From NCBI GenBank assembly GCA_900470805.1, contig UCCA01000013.1, positions 1 to 36,976 on the forward strand: a DNA stretch of 36,976 bases, written 5' to 3'. A program made the translations under genes and the position numbers. Source of the stretch: Hyphomicrobiales bacterium (GTDB taxonomy: Bacteria; Pseudomonadota; Alphaproteobacteria; Rhizobiales; Rhizobiaceae). The notes under the pieces are model-generated. The model had not been told where the DNA came from. It made no database searches and was given only the letters and a program-made list of their open reading frames with translations. The first letter of the stretch is position 1, and every line of letters starts with the position of its first letter. Below, piece after piece: positions 1-8,522 of this stretch.

Positions 1-597
1 GGTGCCGCAAGCTTCTCCTACGCGATCTCCGACGGTGCCGGTGGAACCGCATCGGCGACGGTGGGGCTGACGGTCAACGGCCAAACGCCAAGCCAAGGCG
101 CGGAGCAGAACCTGTTCGTTGCAGGCACAACGCCGACGACCGTTTCGGTTAACGACAACAATGCCGTCAATCTCGGCATGAAGTTCCAGGCAGATGCAGC
201 GGGCTGGATCACCGGCATTCGGTTCTACAAGGGTGCGGGAAACACTGGCACCCACACCGGATATCTGTGGAGTGCATCCGGAACGCTGCTCGGCAGCGCT
301 ACCTTCAGCAACGAAACAGCAAGCGGCTGGCAATCGGTCAGCCTTGCAAATCAGGTGGCCATCGCCGCCGATACCACCTACATCGTGTCTTACAGCACGA
401 ATGGCAATTACTCGGCAACCGGCGGCTACTTCAACTCGGCTGGGGTAACCAACGGAAATCTAGAAGCCATGTCATCCGCACTCAGCGGCGGCAATGGCGT
501 CTATGCCTACGGCTCGAGCGGGTTGTTTCCGACCAGCACCTATAACAGCACGAATTACTACGTGGACGTGGCGTTCAAGCCGCAGCTGGCGGCGTAG
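1..597 (+). CDS. C-terminal part of a large secreted repeat adhesin ending in a DUF4082 domain (5' end outside window)
   Basis: The frame is open from base 1, so this is the last 198 residues of a longer gene. The first ~30 residues ([20 protein letters not shown]) look like the end of a cadherin/VCBS-type Ig-like repeat. From about residue 40 to the stop runs a DUF4082 domain, seen in [36 protein letters not shown] and the closing [10 protein letters not shown]. Such repeat proteins are large extracellular adhesins, usually exported by a type I system. The HlyB and HlyD homologues about 1.6 kb downstream on the same strand fit that. No RTX nonapeptides are present in the visible part. The function as adhesin is inferred from domain type and context. 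The stop codon lies next to the ribosome binding site of the next gene, so the two are probably co-translated. Confidence 0.85.
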   Translation, partial: GAASFSYAISDGAGGTASATVGLTVNGQTPSQGAEQNLFVAGTTPTTVSVNDNNAVNLGMKFQADAAGWITGIRFYKGAGNTGTHTGYLWSASGTLLGSATFSNETASGWQSVSLANQVAIAADTTYIVSYSTNGNYSATGGYFNSAGVTNGNLEAMSSALSGGNGVYAYGSSGLFPTSTYNSTNYYVDVAFKPQLAA

Positions 598-605
598 GGG
601 TGAGC

Positions 606-1832
606 ATGGAGCGGGCGATCGGCGATACCAGGCTTCCAGTGACCGTGTTGGCCGGCTTTCTCGGAGCCGGCAAGACCACAATCCTCAACCACGTCTTGCG
701 CAATCGCGAGGGACTTCGGGTGGCGGTTATTGTCAACGACATGAGCGAGATCAATATCGATGCAGATCTCGTTCGCGACGGCGATGCCAACCTTTCCCGA
801 ACGGACGAGACATTGGTGGAACTGACCAACGGCTGCATCTGCTGCACCTTGCGGGACGATCTTCTTGGTGAAGTCCGTAGGCTCGCTGCCGAGGGTCGTT
901 TCGATTATCTGCTGATTGAAGGCACCGGAATCGCCGAACCACTACCGATCGCAGCGACCTTCTCTTTTCGCGATGAGCATGGAGCAGCGCTTTGCGACAT
1001 CGCGCGGCTTGATACGATGGTTTCCGTCGTCGATGCCGCCAATCTTCTTGCCAATTTCTCGAGCACGGATTTCCTGAGTGACCGGGGAGAAACACGCGAT
1101 GCCGACGACAAGCGGTCGCTGATCGATCTACTCGTCGAGCAGATCGAGTTCGCCGATGTGGTTGTCATCAACAAGATTTCCGAGGTTGGCGCCGAGACGC
1201 GCATCGTCATTCGCCAGATCATTGCGGCTCTCAATCCCGACGCCCGGGTGGTGGAGGCAGATTATGGTCAGCTAACATTGGGTTTGATCCTGGATACACG
1301 CCTTTTCAGCGAGGCCAAGTCGGCACGACACCCGCTGTGGCACAAGGAATTGTATGGCTGGGGGGATCATGTTTCGGAAACGGAGGAGTACGGCATCGCC
1401 AGCTTCGTTTATCGTGCACGCCGTCCGTTCGATCCCATGAAACTTGAGCGTTTTCTGGCTGGTGAATGGCCCGGCCTGATCCGAGCCAAAGGCCATTTCT
1501 GGTTGGCGACACGCGCGGACGAAATCGGACTTTTGTCGATTGCCGGCACCCAGCGTCAAATCAGCAGCAAAGGATTCTGGTGGGCGACGGTGCCGCAGTC
1601 GAACTGGCCACGGTATCCGCAGTTTCGCCAGTTCCTGGATCGCCATTGGGACAAGACATGGGGTGACCGCCGCCAGGAGCTTGTTTTCATCGGCGCCGGT
1701 CTCGACCAGCAGGCCGTTTGCGCTGCCTTGGACGACTGCCTGATTGGTGACGAGACAGGTTTCGATCCGCGTTTGGCGCAAGATCTACGCGATCCTTTTC
1801 CGGCATGGCAACACGCCCATGCACATCACTGA
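606..1832 (+). CDS. CobW/COG0523-family GTPase, putative metallochaperone
   Basis: A 408-residue G3E P-loop GTPase of the CobW/COG0523 family. Members deliver or manage metals, often zinc, in the cytoplasm. Walker A is GFLGAGKTT near residues 17-25. The family metal-binding motif C-x-C-C (NGCICC) lies near residues 75-80. A CobW C-terminal domain follows, and the tail ends in a histidine-rich HAHAHH. The base-specificity loop reads NKIS rather than NKxD, which I recall in one subgroup of the family. ATG at 606 is preferred over GTG at 600 because AGGGG sits just upstream. The gene follows the adhesin stop by 8 bases and precedes the exporter genes, so it appears to belong to the secretion operon. 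That is an unusual place for a metallochaperone. I see no Zur-type operator. The metal and client are unknown. Confidence 0.88.
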   Translation: MERAIGDTRLPVTVLAGFLGAGKTTILNHVLRNREGLRVAVIVNDMSEINIDADLVRDGDANLSRTDETLVELTNGCICCTLRDDLLGEVRRLAAEGRFDYLLIEGTGIAEPLPIAATFSFRDEHGAALCDIARLDTMVSVVDAANLLANFSSTDFLSDRGETRDADDKRSLIDLLVEQIEFADVVVINKISEVGAETRIVIRQIIAALNPDARVVEADYGQLTLGLILDTRLFSEAKSARHPLWHKELYGWGDHVSETEEYGIASFVYRARRPFDPMKLERFLAGEWPGLIRAKGHFWLATRADEIGLLSIAGTQRQISSKGFWWATVPQSNWPRYPQFRQFLDRHWDKTWGDRRQELVFIGAGLDQQAVCAALDDCLIGDETGFDPRLAQDLRDPFPAWQHAHAHH

Positions 1833-1862
1833 CTTGAGACTGAGTAGCCAGAGGGGCACATC

Positions 1863-2171
1863 ATGAGCAACGAGCTTTACACAGACGGCATCGGCGAAAT
1901 CACGGTCACGGGCACGATTGTCAGGATAGACCTGATGTCGCTTTCGGCCACGGAGCGGGATGCAAGCAACAATCCCGTGCCGGTCTTCCGCCAGCGTATC
2001 ATCTTGCCAGTCGATGCTTTCGCGAATGCCGTCGATCTGATGCAGAAAGCACTCGCTGGACTGGTAGAGGCCGGGGCTGTGCGTCGTGTCAACGATGCAC
2101 CAACGCTCCCGATCGCGGAGATCATTGAGCCTGGACATGCGCCGGTTAACGCCTCGCCGAATTTCAACTGA
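1863..2171 (+). CDS. conserved-looking small protein of a type I secretion operon, function unknown
   Basis: A 102-residue protein with no signal peptide or membrane segment, so probably cytoplasmic. It starts with ATG after a strong AGAGGGG ribosome binding site. The central part alternates short beta-like stretches (GEITVTGTIVRIDLMSLS, RQRIILPVDAF) with an amphipathic helix (ANAVDLMQKALAGLVEAG), then a Pro-rich tail. The pattern loosely recalls DUF3467-type small proteins, but I cannot claim membership. It sits 30 bases after the CobW-type GTPase and 33 bases before the ABC exporter, all in one direction, so it is most likely a soluble accessory of adhesin expression or export. No function can be assigned from sequence alone. 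Confidence 0.8.
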   Translation: MSNELYTDGIGEITVTGTIVRIDLMSLSATERDASNNPVPVFRQRIILPVDAFANAVDLMQKALAGLVEAGAVRRVNDAPTLPIAEIIEPGHAPVNASPNFN

Positions 2172-2204
2172 TCACGTCAACATTGCTTTGGGTGGGCCAC
2201 GCGT

Positions 2205-4340
2205 ATGTTTTTGCACACCAATCTACACTGCCTCGCTCTGGTGGCCCGCCACCATGGTGTCGACCTATCGCCCGAGCGACTGCAGCATGACTATGCTGTC
2301 GGCGAAGAGCCTGTGGCTCTCCGCCAGTTGTTGCGTATGGCAAAAGATTCCGGCCTGAAAGCCAAGCATCTTACTCTGGGCTGGCCGGCGCTGTTTCGAC
2401 TGGGCAACGCATATCCGATCCTCGCCGAACTCGAAAACGGCAACTGGGTGGTCGTGGCGGGTGCCTTGGATGGGGAGGAGAAGCAGGTTCGTGTGCTCGA
2501 TCCGCTGGCGACCCGGCCCGAGTTCATACTGCTGACCGAGGAGCAGTTCGGCAAATCCTGGCGCGGTTCGGTCATCCTGATGAAGCGTAGCCCGAGGCTA
2601 ACCGACGACGACCAGCCATTTGGGTTTCGCTGGTTCATCCCTGAAGTCATCAAGCAGCGTAGTTTCTTTCGGGACGTCGCGCTGGCCGCATTCGTGCTCT
2701 ATGGCCTCGGGCTCATGACGCCCATGTTTTTTCAGCTCGTCATCGACAAGGTTCTCGTGCATCAGAGCTATGCGACGCTGACGGTATTGACCATCGGCAT
2801 CGCTGTCGCGTTGATTTTCGACGCGACCTTCACATTCCTGCGCCGTTACCTTTTGCTCTACGCAACCAACAGGATCGACATCAGGATCGCCACCCGCACA
2901 TTCGGACACTTGCTGAATCTACCGATCGCGCTTTTCGAACAGGCCTCCGCTGGGGTTATCGTGAAGCACATGCAGCAGACCGGTCGCATTCGCGAATTCC
3001 TGACCGGTCGCCTATTTCTGACCCTTCTGGATGGGTTGTCGCTGCTGGTGTTTATCCCGATCTTGCTGCTTTACAGCGTCAAGCTGACGTTCGTCGTGCT
3101 CGGGTTCGCTGTCCTTGTCGGTCTCGTGGTGATGACACTTGTCGGGCCGTTTCAGCGGCGCCTACAGGCGCTGTACAAGGCTGAGGGTGACAGGCAGGCC
3201 CTTCTCGTCGAAACGGTTCACGGTATGCGCACAGTCAAGTCGCTGGCTCTTGAACCCCGCCAGCGCAAAGTTTGGGACGATCACTCAGCGCAGGCAATTT
3301 CCGTGCGATTCCGCGTCGACAAGATCTCAACAGCCGCTCAGGCAATGACCGGTCTTCTGGAAAAGCTTATGAGCGTCGCGATCATCGGCCTTGGCGCGCT
3401 CGACGTTTTCAACGGCGCAATGACGGTTGGTGCGCTCGTCGCATTCAACATGCTTGCCGGCAGAGTATCCGGACCGCTTGTTCAGATTGTAACCATGGTG
3501 CACGAATATCAGGAAGTTGCCCTGTCTGTTCGCATGCTCGGCGAGATCATGAACCAGAAGCCGGAGCAATTCGGTCGCGGACGGGGTATTCGCCCGCTTC
3601 TCAAGGGGCGCATCGAGTTCGACAAGGTAAGCTTCCGATATGGTCCGGACGGCGCTCCGGCACTCGACAACGTCTCCTTTGCAATTCCGGAAGGATCCGT
3701 CTTTGGGATCGTTGGCAAGAGCGGTTCGGGCAAGACGACGATCACTCGGCTGATACAGGGACTTTATCAAAGCCAGCAAGGGCTCGTACGCGTCGATGGC
3801 TATGATAGTCGCGAGATCGATCTCGTTCACCTCAGAACAAGCATAGGCGTCGTGTTGCAGGACAACTTCCTGTTTCGCGGCACCGTGCGCGAAAACATTG
3901 CCGCGGCAAAGCCGGATGCGAGCATCGAGGAAATCGTCGAGGTTGCGCGTATCGCGGGTGCCGAGGAATTCATCGAGCGTCTGCCGCGCGGCTTTGAAAC
4001 GATGCTGGAGGAGAATGCATCCAATCTCTCCGGAGGCCAAAAGCAGAGGCTAGCGATCGCAAGAGCGCTGATCACCGACCCGAAACTTCTGATATTCGAT
4101 GAGGCGACCAGCGCCCTCGATCCTGATAGCGAAGCGATCATCCGGGAAAACCTTAGCCAGATTGCCGCGGGCCGAACGGTGATCATCGTTTCCCATCGGC
4201 TGTCGACGCTCGTCGATTCCGACGCCATCCTTGTCGTCGAGCGCGGCAAGATTGCCGATATCGGCCGGCATGATCAGCTCGTCAGCCGATGCATGACCTA
4301 TCGTCACCTTTGGTCGCAGCAGATGAGGCAGGTAGCATGA
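2205..4340 (+). CDS. type I secretion ABC exporter (HlyB-like) with degenerate C39 domain
   Basis: A 711-residue inner-membrane ABC permease-ATPase. It energises export of the adhesin together with the HlyD-like protein and an outer-membrane TolC not in this window. Domain order: C39-peptidase-like region about 1-125, six-helix transmembrane domain about 150-430, nucleotide-binding domain about 470-705. Walker A GKSGSGKTT is at 504-512, signature LSGGQ at 608-612, Walker B Asp632 with Glu633, and the switch His at 664. In the N-terminal domain the stretch HCLALVARHHG aligns with the C39 helix, but the catalytic Cys position appears to be Thr. It therefore should not cleave a leader peptide and should act as a docking domain, as in HlyB. 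ATG 2205 is the only standard start after the in-frame stop at 2169-2171. HlyB-like, RTX-type is the best fit. Confidence 0.93.
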   Translation: MFLHTNLHCLALVARHHGVDLSPERLQHDYAVGEEPVALRQLLRMAKDSGLKAKHLTLGWPALFRLGNAYPILAELENGNWVVVAGALDGEEKQVRVLDPLATRPEFILLTEEQFGKSWRGSVILMKRSPRLTDDDQPFGFRWFIPEVIKQRSFFRDVALAAFVLYGLGLMTPMFFQLVIDKVLVHQSYATLTVLTIGIAVALIFDATFTFLRRYLLLYATNRIDIRIATRTFGHLLNLPIALFEQASAGVIVKHMQQTGRIREFLTGRLFLTLLDGLSLLVFIPILLLYSVKLTFVVLGFAVLVGLVVMTLVGPFQRRLQALYKAEGDRQALLVETVHGMRTVKSLALEPRQRKVWDDHSAQAISVRFRVDKISTAAQAMTGLLEKLMSVAIIGLGALDVFNGAMTVGALVAFNMLAGRVSGPLVQIVTMVHEYQEVALSVRMLGEIMNQKPEQFGRGRGIRPLLKGRIEFDKVSFRYGPDGAPALDNVSFAIPEGSVFGIVGKSGSGKTTITRLIQGLYQSQQGLVRVDGYDSREIDLVHLRTSIGVVLQDNFLFRGTVRENIAAAKPDASIEEIVEVARIAGAEEFIERLPRGFETMLEENASNLSGGQKQRLAIARALITDPKLLIFDEATSALDPDSEAIIRENLSQIAAGRTVIIVSHRLSTLVDSDAILVVERGKIADIGRHDQLVSRCMTYRHLWSQQMRQVA

Positions 4341-5746
4341 ACATGCGCGCGCAAAAGCCGAAGGAAAATCTGCCTGTACCGTCGCCAAAGCCTGGAAATC
4401 AGCTGGCGTCCAGCACAACATTCATGCCTGTTATCGCGGAGTTCCAGTCCGATGCGGTCGAGCTCGAGGAGCGCGCCCCCCCGCGGGTCGCGCGCATGAC
4501 GCTCTATTGCGTAACCGCATTGATCGTCTCGGCCATTATCTGGGCGTCGGTCTCATCGATAGACGAGGTTGTGATCGCACCGGGCAAGCTGGTCACGACC
4601 CAGCCGACCATTGTCGTCCAGCCCCTCGAAACATCGATCATCCGTACGATCGACGTCACGGCGGGCGAGGTTGTGCGTGCCGGCCAGACATTGGCAACCC
4701 TTGACGCAACCTTCAGCCAGGCTGATGTAGACCAACTGGCGGCGAAATTCGCGGCCCTTGATGCACAGGTCAAGCGTATCGAAGCAGAGCTGTCCGGTGC
4801 CGATTATTCGACAATGGCAGGCGCCACGCCGAACGAGATTTTGCAGGTGCAGCTCTTTGGCCAGCGTCGCGCCTTTTACCAGGCTCAGCTTCAGAACTTT
4901 CAACAGCAGATTGCCGGCCAAGCCGCGGCGCTTGATGCCAGCAAAAGCCAGGAATCCGTTCTTAATGACAGACGCGAAAACCTTTCCCGCATCGAAGACG
5001 CCCGCTCGCGTCTTTACGACCGCGAAAGCGGCTCGCTAATCACGTTGCTTGCCTCTCGCGATGCTCGTCTCGATGTGGATGCCAGCCTCTCGGCAATCAG
5101 AGGGCGTGCGAACGAGGCCGAGCATTCGTTTGCAAAGCTTCAGGCCGACCGGCAAGCTTTCATCGAGGATTTTCGTCGCGCGACCATGGAACAGCTCGTC
5201 GAGCTTCGTAGCCAGCGCGACACCGCGGGCGAGGAGCTCAAAAAAATGGAGCTACGCCGCAACATGGTTGCTCTGACCGCGCCGGCGGATGCTGTCGTTC
5301 TCGATCTCGCGCAGCGCTCCGTGGGCTCCGTGGTCAAGGAAGCCGAGCCGATCGTGACCCTTGTTCCACTCAACGTGCCTCTGGAAGCAGAAGTTTCCAT
5401 CAACTCCCGAGATATTGGCCGGATCGCCACCGATAGCGAAGCTCGCATCAAATTTGATGCTTATCCTTTCCAGAAATATGGGACGGCCTCTGGAACCGTG
5501 CGGACGATCAGCCGCGACACCTTCACGCCCTCGCAACAGGATGCAGCGGCTAGTCAGTCGAATTCGCCGTTCTTCAAAGCCCGGGTGCTGTTGGCCGACA
5601 ATCTTCTGGGGACGGAGAAGGACCCGGTTCGGCTGCTTCCAGGAATGGCAGTATCAGCGGAAATCATGGTCGGGCGCCGGACGGTGATCTCGTATTTTCT
5701 GTATCCCTTGTTGAAGGGGTTGGACACCGCGATCCGGGAGCCGTGA
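4337..5746 (+). CDS. HlyD-family membrane fusion protein of the type I secretion system
   Basis: A 469-residue periplasmic adaptor linking the ABC exporter to the outer-membrane channel. A cytoplasmic N-terminal segment of ~55 residues precedes one membrane helix (LYCVTALIVSAIIWASVSS). Then come the first lipoyl half (IDEVVIAPGKLVTTQPT), a long coiled coil (about 130-300, rich in Gln, Ala and Glu), the second lipoyl half (LTAPADAVVLDLA) and a beta-barrel with the family motif VKFDAYPFQKYG-like (IKFDAYPFQKYG). I chose ATG 4337, which overlaps the exporter stop as ATGA. An upstream in-frame ATG at 4289 would add 16 residues inside the exporter gene and is less likely. It is the last gene of the operon. 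Confidence 0.93.
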   Translation: MNMRAQKPKENLPVPSPKPGNQLASSTTFMPVIAEFQSDAVELEERAPPRVARMTLYCVTALIVSAIIWASVSSIDEVVIAPGKLVTTQPTIVVQPLETSIIRTIDVTAGEVVRAGQTLATLDATFSQADVDQLAAKFAALDAQVKRIEAELSGADYSTMAGATPNEILQVQLFGQRRAFYQAQLQNFQQQIAGQAAALDASKSQESVLNDRRENLSRIEDARSRLYDRESGSLITLLASRDARLDVDASLSAIRGRANEAEHSFAKLQADRQAFIEDFRRATMEQLVELRSQRDTAGEELKKMELRRNMVALTAPADAVVLDLAQRSVGSVVKEAEPIVTLVPLNVPLEAEVSINSRDIGRIATDSEARIKFDAYPFQKYGTASGTVRTISRDTFTPSQQDAAASQSNSPFFKARVLLADNLLGTEKDPVRLLPGMAVSAEIMVGRRTVISYFLYPLLKGLDTAIREP

Positions 5747-6098
5747 AACAGCCGCGTTATCTGCTGGTCGTTACGAAGCACGTAGGCGGTTTGGATCTGC
5801 AGCCGCGCAAGCAATAGATTTGTCGCTTTTCGGCAAGACAATATGGCAGCGATGACGATGGCGTGACGGCCGCAAAGGGTATGACTCCCCCGTGACGATC
5901 CTATCGTGGGCGCTTGCTGTTCCGTGGCTGAAAAGGATGATGGACCATCACAGGTCATAAACGTTTCAGGCGTGCCCGGCGCTCTGTGCTGGAAATGGAC
6001 GTGCATTCAAAGCAGGCCAACCGATCCGACCATAGAGAGGGCTTGCCGCGAAGGGCAGTCGTCTCAATCGTCCCGACATCGGCGTGGGTGCAACGCCC
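5747..6098. other. 352-base gap between convergent secretion operon and glycosyltransferase gene; no gene seen
   Basis: Neither strand carries an open frame with a plausible start, ribosome binding site and domain. The longer frames here run into the flanking genes as antisense shadows. A small inverted repeat, ACGAT-CCT-ATCGT, lies at about 5895-5907. It is too short to be called a terminator. Confidence 0.5.
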
Positions 6099-7115
6099 TT
6101 ATCGGAAGACCGCGCGCTTTAAATCTCTATTCCGGTAGCCATTTGCCAAGGATCGCACCACTTGCCATGCACGCTGACCCATCGCCCTTCTGCTCAAGAT
6201 TCGCAGTCCCGGAATGGTTCGCCATACGCCTTTGTGAAGGTGTCGCGCTAGCCTTTCCAGCTCAAGCGAAATCTGGACGTCCCCATCGTTGAAGGCGCTG
6301 CACGCGTGAGAAGCTGACTCCCTTGCGAGATCTTTCATCAGTGTCGCCCGCAATGACTTGGTATCAGGCAGCCGGTTTCCGCTTCGGGCAAGAAAGTGCT
6401 CGACCGCGGCGTATCGCTGCTGAATATCGGGTAGACGCGTTGACGAATACGCTCGGGACATGTTCTGCGAGTGTATCCGGTAGACGGCTTGCGGCGTATT
6501 GACGAAGCCGATCGGGCCCTCGGCCGCCAGAAGGAGCCACATTGCGAGATCACCCGCATGGGGCAGATCTCGATTGTAGCCTCCGACACGCTTCTGCGCG
6601 CTCGTCCGGATGACCGCGGTTGGTGTGGGGACATTGTTCCTCCCCTTCATGCGCCGAACAAACTCCGTGCAGGAAAGGATCGTTGGAATCGCCCCTGGGT
6701 CGCTCCCAAGAGGGTTGCTCTCAACTTGCTTGCCGTCGTCTGACAGCATGACGGCATTTCCGAACGCAAAGCTCATATCGGGCACGGCTGTCATGAGTTC
6801 CGCCGCGCGAGCCAATGCGCCGGGCAGCAAATAGTCATCCGCTGAAAGAAGGAGAAACAGCTCTGCGCTTGCCCATTCGATTCCCTCATTGTACGTCGCG
6901 ATATGCCCAATGTTGACAGCGTGTCGCCGAAACTCGACCTGAGGGTAGCGGTCGGCAAGCGCCTTCCCGACCTCCTCAGTGTCATCGGGGGAGCAGTCGT
7001 CCAGAATCAGAACGCGCACCTCCACGTTTTCCTGAGACAAAACGCTTTCAACGCATTCAGTTAAGAACGCACCATATTTATAGCATGGAATGGCTACATC
7101 AATAGTATTAGCCAT
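6099..7115 (-). CDS. glycosyltransferase family 2
   Basis: A 338-residue GT-A fold enzyme, probably adding one sugar to a lipid-linked glycan on the cytoplasmic face. The N-terminus is the classical GT2 nucleotide-binding strand and helix (DVAIPCYKYGAFLTECVESV). It is followed by LILDDCSPDDT and the metal-binding acidic motif LLLSADDYLLPGAL near residue 90. A C-terminal region rich in Arg and Leu follows the catalytic domain, with no clear membrane helix. The ATG has a good GGAGA site about 8 bases upstream. It is transcribed divergently from the GT4 gene at 7233 across a short AT-rich gap. Donor and acceptor sugars cannot be told. Confidence 0.9.
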   Translation of the reverse strand: MANTIDVAIPCYKYGAFLTECVESVLSQENVEVRVLILDDCSPDDTEEVGKALADRYPQVEFRRHAVNIGHIATYNEGIEWASAELFLLLSADDYLLPGALARAAELMTAVPDMSFAFGNAVMLSDDGKQVESNPLGSDPGAIPTILSCTEFVRRMKGRNNVPTPTAVIRTSAQKRVGGYNRDLPHAGDLAMWLLLAAEGPIGFVNTPQAVYRIHSQNMSRAYSSTRLPDIQQRYAAVEHFLARSGNRLPDTKSLRATLMKDLARESASHACSAFNDGDVQISLELERLARHLHKGVWRTIPGLRILSRRAMGQRAWQVVRSLANGYRNRDLKRAVFR

Positions 7116-7232
7116 GCAGCTTCTCCAAGCGTACTACAATTGACATGACAATGCCTATGTTTCTTACCTATACTATCTGTTATACATTAAATTCGAATAT
7201 TGTGAACACCGATGAAAGAGGGATGTTTGTCA
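7116..7232. promoter_or_regulatory. AT-rich divergent promoter region between two glycosyltransferase genes
   Basis: This short spacer is clearly richer in A and T, and in T-A steps, than its surroundings. For the plus-strand gene an ATGACA -35-like box (7145-7150), an 18-base spacer and a TATACT -10-like box (7169-7174) can be read. In Rhizobiaceae such AT-rich promoters of exopolysaccharide genes are typical targets of Ros/MucR zinc-finger regulators. That link is an inference from context only. Confidence 0.4.
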
Positions 7233-8420
7233 GTGAAGCGCATCGGCATAATATATCCAAATCACGATCCATCTTCGCCAAAGAATTGGTCTGGGACACC
7301 TCACGGGTTGTTCGGGGGGCTGGAAACGATCGGATTGGAAGTTGTGCCGATCCCCTGCGTCCTTCCAGTTTGGCGACAGGTTCCGATTAAGATCCGGTCC
7401 AAATTTTCCGGACTTGGATATCTGATCGTCGACCGGTCTCCCGGTTATGTCAGATCCAGAACACAGAAAATCGCGGAATCGATCGAACGGGCTGGCCATC
7501 TGGATGGCATTATTGCAATGGGTACAGATGTTTTTGATCTTGCTCTGGCCACTCGGCGATCTGATGTGCCGCTGGCAACCTATGACGACGGTACCTTTCC
7601 GCTTCTCCTACGTTACGCCGATTCGCACCTAAGCCGGCTCGGTCTGCCTGCCGATGTGCTCGATTCATGGATCGCACTTCAAAGAACGGCTTGCCGAAGG
7701 GCAGACGTCGCATGTGTGAGCACGCAATGGGCAAAGCAGTCGATGATCGAGGATTTTGACATCCCGGAAGCGCGCGTCCCAGTGGTCGGAATGGGACATA
7801 GACCCAGATCGAATATGGTCCATGATCGGCAATTCGATGTGCCGAACTTTCTATTCGTAGGCGTGGAATGGCAGCGCAAGAACGGCGCCGCCGTTGTTGC
7901 CGCGTTTGCCAAGGTGCGTGAACAGATTCCGAACGCAACCCTTCATGTGGTTGGTAGCCATCCGCCTCTGGATCAACCTGGTGTACATGGCTACGGCTTT
8001 CTCGCGAGAGAGAATGCGGATAGCCAGCGCCTCCTTGACCAGCTGTTTTCAAATGCAACCGCATTCGTCCTGCCGAGCCTGTTTGATCCTTCGCCGATTG
8101 CGTATCTGGAGGCGGCCTCCTCCGGCCTTCCGGTTATCGCGACGACGTGTGGCGGCGCAGGCCACTTGCTGGGGGATGCCGCTATCAGTGTCGATCCTTA
8201 TGATCACGAGGCTCTTGTGGACGCGATGCTACGCCTGTCGGATGCAAAGATCGCCCGTGCAATGGGCACGGAGGCTCTGGCGCGGTCCGCGAGTTCGCGC
8301 TGGCAGGATGTGGCCCGACGCATCGTCGACAGTTTGGCACAAGTCAAAACAACACGTTCGAACGACGTGAGTGCGTTGATGCCTAGAGCGTCTTTTCCAG
8401 CCGCCTCGGCTTTTAGTTAG
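7233..8420 (+). CDS. glycosyltransferase family 4 (GT-B fold)
   Basis: A 395-residue retaining-type GT-B glycosyltransferase, probably part of surface polysaccharide assembly. The N-terminal Rossmann half starts at once with KRIGIIYPNHDP. The C-terminal Glycos_transf_1 half shows NFLFVGVEWQRKNG (start of the donor domain), ATLHVVGSHPP and the donor-binding stretch FVLPSLFDPSPIAYLEAASS with the E-x7-E-like acid pattern. I prefer GTG 7233, which follows a GAGGG site by about 10 bases and puts the first beta strand at the N-terminus. ATG 7212 would add seven residues. A hairpin follows the stop directly. The last ~40 residues look unstructured. Sugar specificity is unknown. Confidence 0.9.
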   Translation: MKRIGIIYPNHDPSSPKNWSGTPHGLFGGLETIGLEVVPIPCVLPVWRQVPIKIRSKFSGLGYLIVDRSPGYVRSRTQKIAESIERAGHLDGIIAMGTDVFDLALATRRSDVPLATYDDGTFPLLLRYADSHLSRLGLPADVLDSWIALQRTACRRADVACVSTQWAKQSMIEDFDIPEARVPVVGMGHRPRSNMVHDRQFDVPNFLFVGVEWQRKNGAAVVAAFAKVREQIPNATLHVVGSHPPLDQPGVHGYGFLARENADSQRLLDQLFSNATAFVLPSLFDPSPIAYLEAASSGLPVIATTCGGAGHLLGDAAISVDPYDHEALVDAMLRLSDAKIARAMGTEALARSASSRWQDVARRIVDSLAQVKTTRSNDVSALMPRASFPAASAFS

Positions 8421-8460
8421 CGGTGGATTGGGCCATCAGATCCGCTGTCCCAACCCACCG
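8421..8460 (+). terminator. hairpin terminator after the GT4 gene
   Basis: Arms CGGTGGATTGGG (8421-8432) and CCCAACCCACCG (8449-8460) pair over 12 positions with one mismatch and a 16-base loop. The hairpin starts directly after the stop codon. A short T-containing tail follows but no real T-run, so efficiency is uncertain. Confidence 0.6.
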
Positions 8461-8522
8461 TCATTTGTCTCGGATCAGTCCGCCGCCACTACGCAGGTGC
8501 AGCGCCTGCTTGATCGGCTGAC

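Noticed and set aside
5906..6292. 128-codon plus-strand frame reaching into the GT2 gene
   Set aside because: No ribosome binding site, Cys- and Pro-rich chance composition, and overlaps a clear gene on the other strand.
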